Below are positions 56,149-64,000 of a DNA stretch of 64,000 nucleotides, piece by piece. The first letter of the stretch is position 1. Each line of letters begins with the position of its first letter. Origin of the DNA: Pyrenochaeta sp. MPI-SDFR-AT-0127 (lineage: Eukaryota > Ascomycota > Dothideomycetes > Pleosporales > Cucurbitariaceae); the NCBI GenBank assembly GCA_020747015.1, contig JAGTJM010000018.1:372001-436000 (forward strand). Reading direction: 5' to 3'. The notes beneath the pieces were generated by a model. The model made no database searches. It was not told the origin of the DNA and saw only the letters and a list, made by a program, of their open reading frames with translations. The position numbers and the translations under genes are program-made.

Positions 56149-57064
56149 TCACTCTTCCGTTCTCTTGACCCTCTTCACAGGTGCCGGTTTGCTCGCCGCT
56201 TCAGTAGCATACCTTTCCCTCTTCGCATTCTCCTCCTTCACAAACTTGGCGACATGCTCTGGCACTTTCTGGACTTTATTGTAAGGCCCAGGGACAGGCT
56301 CCACAAGCTTCTCATACACCGGGACAACGCCTGTCCAAACGGTGCTCAGTACATCTTCCCTCTTCATGTCCTTTCGCTCATCTTCCGGCACGCCCTCTCT
56401 TACTTTGCCACTTGCGCTGGTGATGCTCATTTTGAGGATTCGAGTCGATTGCATTTCTGCATTCTCAGGTGGTACGCGCGTGTTGTCGTAGCGATCCGGC
56501 ACCACACTATCGGTAATCAACTTCATTGCCCAGATCTTTTCGTCCTCGTCTTCTACGATGGTGGCAAAGCCCTGAAGCACGGCGGAGCGGTAGTTGTAAT
56601 TGTGTGAGTAGGGTGTGAGAGTGAGTACAAAGCCATCTACTTTCGTAGCAGCAACGCATACTGGGAGCCCTTCTTCTCCTCGCTGGACCGCGTTGTTGGA
56701 GAGGTTCATCAACCGGGACGAAACGTAGCCGTGGAGATAGCACTTCCAGCTGGGGTCGCCGTTGGATGCGTCGCCCGGGTAGGTTCCCATCTGTCCTATC
56801 ATGGGCAAAATGATCGGCGCTGGAACGCTTGGATCTGGTACGAAAGAGACATGGAGAACTGGTGTATTATTCACTATTGTTGTGATGGTATCGACATCAT
56901 ACGTTGCTACCTGGATGAGCAACGAAATACCAAGAACGTGGTCTTGTGTTTACCTTGGTGCTATCATGTTCAGTGACTCGTGTCTGCAATAGTGTCTTTC
57001 AACCTACCTTGTAACGATTCACCTTGTTAGCGCTTGTTTGAGGATATGCTGTACCTTCGGCCAT
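56149..57064 (-). CDS. flavin-nucleotide-binding PNPOx-like protein (Pyridox_ox_2 family)
   Basis: Three exons: 57064-57008, a 7-nt exon 56960-56954 (CACCAAG), and 56906-56149; both introns are 47 nt; 273 aa. The microexon joins NKVNRYK to HQA and ATYDVDTI, restoring the conserved opening NRYKHxAxYDxxTI of this family. Without it the protein lacks its start. The core is a split-barrel FMN-binding fold: VLHVSFVPDPSVPAPIILPMIG, LHGYVSSRLMN, VCVAATKVDGFVLTLTPYSHNYNYRSAVLQGFATIV. The C terminus is basic (KPAPVKRVKRTEE) and may carry a nuclear signal. Members are annotated as pyridoxamine-phosphate oxidase-like or NimA-like proteins; true substrates are unknown. It is divergent from P450nor, but 1.4 kb separates them. 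Confidence 0.9.
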
Positions 57065-58429
57065 GTCTGCTATAAGCTCAGAACTTGGGTTCTGAATCCT
57101 ACTTGGACGTCTTTAAAAGAACCCATCGGAACCTTAGTGCCCGCCCATCTTATCACCGGGTTCACGTAGTCCAGTCAAGCTCGAAGATAGGCGTTCCGGC
57201 GAGCAATGCGAAGCTGTAGCTCCTTGCCTGATAGGGCAAGTACAACCGATCACAGCGAACAGCAAACTTGGACGTATCAAAGCTGGCGAATCAAACCAGA
57301 CTGGTTTGTCCTCTTGATACGTTCCACATTATTAGAAGGGGTGCTAGAGACGCTGCTTAGGTAAACATTCAGCGATCTCGAGTCTACATGTGTACTGCCA
57401 CAATGGTAGTCGACATTGTGTAACGTCGCATACATCGTACTACCTAGATACCTTTAGTGTCGCAATTCAAGAGTAATTTAAGTCTGACTAACCTGCCTAA
57501 CTTGGATAAGTTCTGAGGTGAATGTAAGAAATCTTATGCCATGAAAGCGTGCAAGGGACCATTTGGCTCGACAAGCCGAAAGCTTTCCTTACAATTGCTT
57601 CATGAGAGCTAAAGCAGTACTAGGAGCGACATTGATTGCCATGCATTGTGAAACTCGGTCAATTGCTGAGAGTGAATACGATGTGATGAAACATATATTA
57701 AAGGCCTGCAAACTAGCGGACTGTACGAGGCCACCGAGTTCTCACTTACCGAAAACTATCCGCGGAAGTACCAACTCCACGGTATATAAACCGTTCGGTG
57801 TCCTGTGCATCACCCCGCCGGGCCCTGCATATGAGGTTCCGGATGTTTCTCTGTACAGAATAACCGAGACGCTGCAACCAGCATGTTGAATAATAATATC
57901 ACCTCATGCCCCACTTCCCCAGAAACGGCCGTCTTAGCCACGCTCTGCAATGGCCACTAACATTGCCTTGAATGATCCTTGATTCCATATCAAATCTTCC
58001 GGAGGCCATGGGTTAGACGGAGCTCATGCTGACGAAGCTCATGGGACATCTCGCGTCAGCGAATCACAGGACCGGGAATACTAAGGCTGCATGTGGTGTA
58101 CATAATGACACTAGGTTGGATGCGCTGACATCAAGTTTGTCGGGACACGTACATAGCGGGCTGCAATGGTGCGGAAGTTTAGCATCTGCTCCGGAGATTG
58201 CTGGATGGAGGTTCAGGTCGGGCCAGGGTTTCGACATACCGAAGCGAAGATACCAAGCGGTATGAGTAACATCAGAGATAATCTTGGACAGAAGTCATAC
58301 GATGGGCTCATCTTCTACTCCCTGTATTGCCTTAGCCTGACCTGCAACGCTCGTATTACCAATGGTATAAATGCAGGAAGCATGGCATATGCGATCAGGT
58401 TTGTACTTCTCGCTCCCTGATGTTTTGCA
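57065..58429. promoter_or_regulatory. divergent region PNPOx-like / P450nor, with TATA box
   Basis: 1.37 kb without a recognisable gene. TATAAAT at 58366-58372 lies 58 bp before the first P450nor ATG (58430), so transcription probably starts around 58400, ahead of the mitochondrial presequence. Confidence 0.5.
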
Positions 58430-59988
58430 ATGCTACTCACTACATCACGCACCTCAATTAGACCGACCTTTTCCTCACAGTCCAAAATTTATGCGATAAA
58501 GCACTTCTCTACTTCTACCATGGTCTCTGCAAATCCACCGCAATTCCCCTTTTCCCGTCCACAAGCATGGGACCCTCCTGCTGAGTATGCCCAACTCCGG
58601 AAGTCCAACCCCATCTCGCGTGTCAAGCTCTGGGATGGAAGCAATCCATGGCTCGTGGTGAAGCACAAAGATGTTGTCAGTGTACTGACAGATAACCGCC
58701 TTTCCAAGGAACGGACCCGCCCTGGCTTCCCTGAAATGTCTGCCGGCGGCAAAGCAGCAGCGAAGAACAAACCCACTTTCGTCGACATGGATCCCCCAGC
58801 GCACATGCAGCAGCGCAGCATGGTAGAGCCTTTGTTTAGTTGGGATGCGGTTGCTAAACTACGCCCACACATCCAAGCAACTGTTGATCAGTTGTTGGAC
58901 AAGATGGCAAGGGAAGGCGGCGGGAAGCCAGTGGACTTGGTAGACAAGTTTGCGCTTCCTGTGCCAAGTTATGTTAGTCAAGAGAAGGCCACCAAGTGTG
59001 TCCCTACTTTAGGTTGGGCAGGCTAACGTAAAGCAGATAATCTACGGCATCCTGGGCGTCCCATTTGAAGACCTGGAGTTTCTGACTAATCAGGCAGCGA
59101 TTCGTAGTAATGGCAGTGCAACGGCGACAGAGGCTTCAAGGGCAAACCAGTAAGTGGGCAAAATTTACCATTGTACTAAGATGCGTGGTTGATCGTGCGT
59201 CATAGAACACTGCTCGACTACATAGGTGATCTAGTGGAGAAGCGTAGCAACGAGCCAAAGGATGACCTCATTAGTAAGCTGGTAACGGAGCAGGTCAAGC
59301 CTGGACATATACAGAGATCAGATGCTGTTGCGATCGCTTTCTTGATGCTCGTGGCTGGTAATGCTACGATGGTAAATATGATCTTACTGGTGAGCCAATT
59401 CTGAAGATTTGAGACATGAAACGTGGAGCTGATAGTCAACAGGGTGTCACAACCCTCCTTCAACACCCAGTGCAGCTGCAGAAGCTCAAGGCAGATCCGT
59501 CTCTCGCATCACCATTTGTGTCAGAGCTCTGCCGCTACCACACCGGCTCCGCAATGGCCACGCGTCGCGTCGCAAAAGTTGATATCGAGCTTGCGGGCCA
59601 CAAGATTAAAGCGGGAGAAGGTATCATTGCTGCCACGCAATCTGCAAGCAGGGATGAGGATGTTTTCTCGGATCCGGATGCGTTCAACATTCTCCGCTTT
59701 GTCAGCAAGGAGAACGGCGGACTCGGCGAAGACTGGTTCCAGGCTATGGGGTATGGATGGGGTGAGCATAGGTGTGTTGCGGAACCTCTTGCTCGCGGGG
59801 AACTCGAAGTCGTTTTCGGTATGTATCTCGCTAAGCGTGTTGCGACAAAGACGCGTACTAATATGGCCTCATTAGCAACGCTATTCGAGAAGCTGCCAAA
59901 TCTGAAGCTGGCTGTTCCGTTTGAGGAGATCAAGTGGTCGCCATCTGATAAGGATGTTGGAATCACCGAGTTGCCAGTAGTCTGGTAG
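58430..59988 (+). CDS. CYP55A: cytochrome P450 nitric oxide reductase (CYP55A, P450nor)
   Basis: Five exons: 58430-58972, 59037-59149, 59206-59389, 59443-59818, 59876-59988; 442 aa from ATG 58430 or 412 aa from ATG 58520 (MVSANPPQFPFSRP). It reduces NO to N2O directly with NAD(P)H. Landmarks: RTRPGFPEMSAGGKAAAKNK, FVDMDPPAHMQQRSMVEP, ALPVPSYIIYGILGVPFEDL, the I-helix LVAGNATMVNMI with its conserved Thr, ELCRYHTGSA (ExxR region) and the haem-ligand loop YGWGEHRCVAE. The last intron (59819-59875, 57 nt, with ACTAAT branch site) has no stop and keeps frame; removing it joins VVF to ATLFEKLPNLKLAVP, as in known P450nor. The first 30 residues are Ser/Thr/Arg-rich without acids, a mitochondrial presequence; Fusarium P450nor is likewise made in mitochondrial and cytosolic forms. 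A slightly longer loop before the haem Cys is unusual. Confidence 0.96.
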
Positions 59989-60969
59989 GCGGATATGATC
60001 GGTGTAATTCATGGAAATATCTCTGCTCTGCTCAATCTGATTCTATTGTTGGAAATAGGCTATTATGAACATCTTCGTTGTTCGAATTTGACGAGTAGGA
60101 TTGACAGCCTGTGTGCCACTTCCACATCGATATGTCAATCAGAATAGAAAAAAGTCTTACTGTGTGCTTCCAAGTAAGCTTTACCATCTATTATAAGATC
60201 TATAACTTGGCCAGTGTTGTAGTGGTTGAAGTCTATTTTGATGAGCAACTTGACGTTTGACTTTTGACCCAGACAATCATGCTGCAAGGCAACGCGGCTA
60301 CTCAGGTCTGGGCTGATAATAGTCCAGATAAGATTGTGTAAGACAGGGTGTTCGATTTGCGTAACCATGGGTCTAAAATCTGTGCCAGGATATCTGACAT
60401 AAGCCCGTCCGCGCTTTAGCCTGGCACGACAGATTTTGCAACAGACGTGAGCACTCGTGGGGCTAGAATCAGGAATTAAATCTGACTGGTCTTTGTCTTT
60501 TTGGGAAAATTCTGGTATATCGCCCACGACTTGATACTAATTTCGTGTTCATCGGTTGCTCCTTTAGTTGCTGGGCTTACTACAGCCTGAATATCCACCT
60601 TGTCCACAAGGGCTCTAGCAACATTGAATCAAAGAGAATACACTATGACGTATCTCAAGAAATCTAGCCTTGCCCAGATGGAATATTCAGCCGAGAATCG
60701 TGGCATGGATATGATTGCTGCAATTATTTCTTCTACAAACGGACGAGGTAAGCGTCATGCCTTGTGAGAAAGGTTCATTTCTGCAGTATATTAGGTCGGA
60801 AAAACCTTTTGATGTGACACAACCTATTCGAACATAGACTGGCTGAAAACGTCTAAATGGATATGATTCATCTATATTTTCTGACACTTGCTTCGCCGGT
60901 GCAGTGTCATTCTATGAATTTAACTTGGATTTGAGGCTTAGAAAGAAGAGGATAGAATAACATAGAGGT
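59989..60969. other. intergenic 1 kb
   Basis: A minus-strand frame of 130 codons (60135-60527) with three clustered Cys and a basic stretch lacks an ATG, starting from GTG just after an upstream stop, and I know no matching family. It could be a fragment. Nothing else seen. Confidence 0.4.
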
Positions 60970-61881
60970 TTACTCGAGCAGTTCAGCCGGAATTTGGAAT
61001 TCTTTGGTGATACGAGTCATATTGTTGACAAGGTCGTTGACGTCTATTGTCTGCGAATTGCTCTCATTTGGGCCCGAAAATCCAGGGCCAAGTGAGGTTG
61101 GATCGTCCATTTTCGGTGGATTGGTGTCAATTTGAATAGTGACCTGATAAAGCTAGTTAGCCATTGATACAAAGTGACGCTGGGACTCGAAAAAAGCCGC
61201 GCTGGCGCTGTACCTCACTGTCTAGGCAGGTGAAGTCCAAACCTACCGGCCCATCATTGACTAGAGCAACATCCATCATTGCTGCGAACAAGCCATCCTT
61301 TACTTTCTCTGGCTCGTAAAGGTCGCCTACTTTCTTAAAGAAAGCTTGATATAGAGTTTTGGCCTTGATGCCACTGGCTGATTGGTGAAAGTCTCATACA
61401 ATTTCAGTCTCTGTCACATATGTGCTTCTGACCCATTGAACATACCTGGCTTGTTTCCCTTCTTCATTGATGCGAGAAGAGTGAATTGAGAGACTGCTCA
61501 ACGTCAGTGCGATGCATTATTATAGATAACTGGTCCACCCACCGCAAAGAACCTCGCCTTCGACATCTTTTACACCGCATTTCCACTGCAGAGGATCAAT
61601 GTGTTGCTGTTCAATACCTGGACAAAGCACTGCTTACGCGACCTGGAGGGTCTTTGGTGTCGTCATCAAAAAGCTTTGCCTTCAGGATTTTGTTGGCCAT
61701 TGACTCGACATCCTTTTCTGTATCATCTTTTGAGATGGCAGCCAGCACTAGTAATCCTTTACCAATCGACGAGATGAGCTGGCCGTCTACAGTAACCGAG
61801 GCTGACTTGACTCTTTGGAGGACGGCTATGTGTGGTTAGTTCAGGTGGCACAGGCATGTGGGCGGGAAAGGTACTCCTCAT
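60970..61881 (-). CDS. DTD1: D-aminoacyl-tRNA deacylase (DTD1)
   Basis: Six exons predicted: 61881-61875, 61825-61638, 61585-61543, 61493-61446, 61392-61214, 61143-60970; 212 aa, all GT-AG and in phase. The enzyme removes D-amino acids (and glycine from tRNA-Ala) from mischarged tRNA. The family start MRTVLQRVKSASVTVDG is rebuilt from a 7-nt first exon plus exon 2. Next come SIGKGLLVLAAISKDDTEKD, WKCGVKDVEGEVLCVSQFTL (the SQFTL active-site strand spans an intron), NKPDFHQSASGIKAKTLY (the PxF/cis-Pro region) and MMDVALVNDGPVGLDF. A fungal C-terminal extension of ~50 Asn/Pro/Ser-rich residues follows. An acceptor 15 nt further in (exon start 61377) would delete DFHQS in frame. No long open frame exists here, so the gene is easily missed. 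Confidence 0.9.
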
Positions 61882-62317
61882 GTTAGCGGGGTAGCTTAGG
61901 TGGTGTGAGACGAAAAGATAGTGATGTTGCCTGGCCTGGTTGGTTTTCGATAGAGTCAGGGAATACCAATAGAATCATCCATGAGTACAATTGCTTTTCA
62001 GCCGTCACAGCATATTTGAGATGAAGCGAAACAGCCAAAGACGCGCTGACTTGGAGCATCGACGCGTGCGCGGGGCTCCTCATCCGGCGCTAGCGTCGAT
62101 GATCTGCAGTCTTGGCAAGCTAAGCCAGAACCGCGCTACTCATTGCGATACGCATTCGACCTCCGTGTTCGTCAAACACACGACAAACAGTCTCCGCCCA
62201 TTGCGATCGAGCAAACGCACTTGCGCGAGCCCTCTGTCGAGCCGTCTCTCTCACCCCGAACGACTCGGACACCGCACCTCCACACGAAAGTCCTCACGAC
62301 GAGGCTTAACACACACC
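61882..62317. promoter_or_regulatory. divergent promoter DTD1 / NOT3
   Basis: 436 bp between start codons of two housekeeping genes. The right half (62160-62317) is C/A-rich, typical of the 5' leader of the NOT3 gene. No TATA box seen. Confidence 0.5.
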
Positions 62318-64000
62318 ATGGCAGCTCGCAAGCTCCAGCAGGAGATTGATAAATGCTTCAAGAAGGTCGCTGAGGGTGTCGCCACCTTTGAAAGCATATA
62401 CGAGAAAATAATGCAGACGGGGAATCCCTCGCAGAAAGAGAAGCTGGAAGATCAGCTGAAGAAGGAGATTAAGAAGCTGCAACGGTCGCGAGACCAGATC
62501 AAGACATGGGCCGCCATGGGCGAGATCAAGGACAAGAAGCCACTGCTGGACAACAGGAAGCTCATTGAGACAGTATGGTGTTATTGTTTCCCTGACCGAT
62601 GGCATACTGACGCTTGACAGCAAATGGAGCGGTTCAAGGCCGTAGAGAAGGAGATGAAAACAAAGGCTTACTCCAAAGAAGGCCTGCAATTAGCATCCAA
62701 AATCGACCCCAAAGACAGGGAGAAGATGGAGCTGGTCGAGTTCCTAGTGCATATGAACGACGAGCTGGAGCGGCAAATAGAGACGATCGAGGCGGAGGTG
62801 GAAGTATTGCAGGTTGGCATGAAGAAGGGGAAGAAGTCGGACAACTCGAAAGCTGAGCGGATATCGGAGCTCGAAGAGGCAACAGAGCGACATAAGTGGC
62901 ATCAAGGAAAGCTGGACCTATTGCAACGGGCGCTGGAAAATGGCAATGTCGAGACGGAGCAGGTCAAAGAGATTGAAGAAAGCATCAAATACTATGTCGA
63001 GAGCAATCAAGACGCCGACTTCATGGATGACGACACAATATACGACGAATTCAACCTGCAAGAGGAGGAGGCTATCTTTGGTCTGGGCAACGAGATGGAC
63101 CGAGTATCGTCACAAGACACGCAATCAATAGCAGACGACACGCCGGACATAGAAGGGAGACCTCCAGCACCGAAAGCGAAGTCCACCGAAGCAATACAAT
63201 CAAGTGCACGACGGCCATCGACACAAATGAAGTCGCCTCTACCGGCATTAGCGACATTACATACTCCGTTACCTGGTGCCTCAAACTCTGCAGCAAGTAC
63301 CATGAAACCCGCCCCACTTCCAACGCGAACACCGGGAGAACCGTTGAAGTATGCCTCGGCGGCGGCGGCTGCGGCTGCGAGCGATAAGAATGGAGTAGGC
63401 ATTGCTCCGCTGCCACCACCACCGGGAGCGCCCGCGACACAGTCAGGACTTGCTCCGGTTGGTGCACGGACGAGTGCAACCACCTCCCCAGCGACAACAC
63501 ACCCTCAACTAGCATCGCGTGTGCAACCATCAGCCGAGTCCTCCCAGCAAGCACAGACGTCAAAATCCCCGGCCCCAGTAGCAAGTATACCCGCGACCCC
63601 TGCATTGGAGAAGGAAACTCTATCACGTGTTGCCTCGTCTGAAGATGCCACCAAGGCTAGCAGAAGAACGCCGGCGCCTGAACGTGTAGAGGAAGAGGAT
63701 TCACAGGCTGACACACCATCTTTGACGAATGGTGAATCGCATGCCGAGGACGAAGACGAGGAGTCAGTCTATCACCTACCTTCAAGCTTGCAGGATCTGC
63801 TCGATTCGTTTGAGGCAACTAAGAACGATATCACCGCTTCTGCCTCAAAACCGCCGGATGAACGTATGCTTGCAACTTCCATGGCCACCGCACCAGACTC
63901 AGCGGACACCGAGGCGCCGCGTCACTACCGTCCCCAGAATCCTTACCCATTTACGCCTTCTCACTACCCGCAGGAACCATTGCCTATTTTTGATGATCCT
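62318..64000 (+). CDS. NOT3: CCR4-NOT complex subunit NOT3/NOT5, 5' part
   Basis: Exon 1 62318-62572, intron 62573-62620, exon 2 from 62621 to the window end; 545 residues visible, C terminus missing. The N-terminal Not3 domain is complete: MAARKLQQEIDKCFKKVAEG, FESIYEKI, KLEDQLKKEIKKLQRSRDQIKTW, KDKKPLLDNRKLIETQMERFK, KEMKTKAYSKEGL, then a long coiled coil (ELEEATERHKWHQGKLDLLQ). An acidic segment (FMDDDTIYDEF) precedes a Pro/Ala/Ser-rich linker that fills the rest. The NOT box should follow beyond 64000. The protein acts in the cytoplasmic and nuclear CCR4-NOT deadenylase complex; the yeast Not5 N-terminal domain senses empty E-sites on ribosomes. It is divergent from DTD1. Confidence 0.94.

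Noticed and set aside
51629..59988. Secondary-metabolite cluster around the ABC transporter and P450
   Set aside because: The P450 is P450nor (NO reduction), not a biosynthetic P450, and no synthase, methyltransferase or cluster regulator is present.
60135..60527. 130-codon minus-strand frame with CCKIC motif
   Set aside because: No ATG; it begins at a GTG close to an upstream in-frame stop, Cys/His spacing does not fit a known finger, and no splice partner was found.
1..64000. CRISPR arrays, bacterial operons, riboswitches, replication origins
   Set aside because: No regularly spaced repeats or prokaryotic signals; the window is clearly a spliced fungal genome. Fungal origins cannot be recognised by eye.

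Overview
This is a filamentous ascomycete chromosome segment. The genes have short GT-AG introns (mostly 45-70 nt) with CTGAC/ACTAAT-type branch points, 5' coding exons as small as 7 nt, pyrimidine-rich 5' regions and monocistronic layout on both strands. The content (fungal nitric oxide reductase P450nor, a PL3 pectate lyase, DUF4360-type and other small secreted proteins, F-box and RING families, an Opy2 anchor) fits a plant-associated Dothideomycete, probably Pleosporales. That placement is inference from gene content.

Layout. 0-5 kb: 5-hydroxyisourate hydrolase and the HOG-pathway membrane anchor Opy2, both on the minus strand. 4.9-6.7 kb: a complete 1,790-bp Fot1/pogo-type Tc1-mariner transposon with perfect 100-bp terminal inverted repeats and a TA target duplication. 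Its transposase frame carries 17 internal TAA/TAG codons but no frameshift. 6.7-17 kb: gene-poor, with one RING-finger gene. 17-24 kb: housekeeping block (F-box protein, WKF-domain nuclear/nucleolar-type protein, proteasome subunit alpha-1, a small unknown protein). 25-30 kb: a second RING gene, a surface-protein gene broken by two in-frame TAG codons, and a decayed RING pseudogene. 31.8-42 kb: an interval rich in secreted proteins (pectate lyase PL3, a 131-aa secreted protein, a DUF4360 protein, a Gly/Pro repeat protein) with one large unknown protein carrying a zinc-cluster-like motif. 43.6-50 kb: PRKRIP1/DUF1168 protein, a histidine phosphatase with a long disordered tail, then divergently placed secreted C69 dipeptidase and S58 aminopeptidase. 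51.6-56 kb: a full-length ABCB/MDR transporter. 56-60 kb: a flavin-nucleotide-binding PNPOx-like protein with a 7-nt internal exon, divergent from P450nor, which has an apparent optional mitochondrial presequence. 61-64 kb: D-aminoacyl-tRNA deacylase, divergent from the 5' part of the CCR4-NOT subunit NOT3/NOT5, which runs off the window.

Functional links are modest. The C69/S58 pair could jointly process small peptides. The pectate lyase and small secreted proteins suggest interaction with plant tissue. P450nor points to NO detoxification or fungal denitrification. The strangest item is the transposon: every internal stop is TAA or TAG, the ones that can be judged against family motifs sit at Gln-like positions, all Trp codons are intact, and several conserved His are changed to Tyr. 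This is the mark of coding-strand C-to-T change at CpA (RIP-like), yet the inverted repeats, with 10 intact CpA sites, are perfectly identical. Exon coordinates given are my own splice predictions from reading frames and family conservation.
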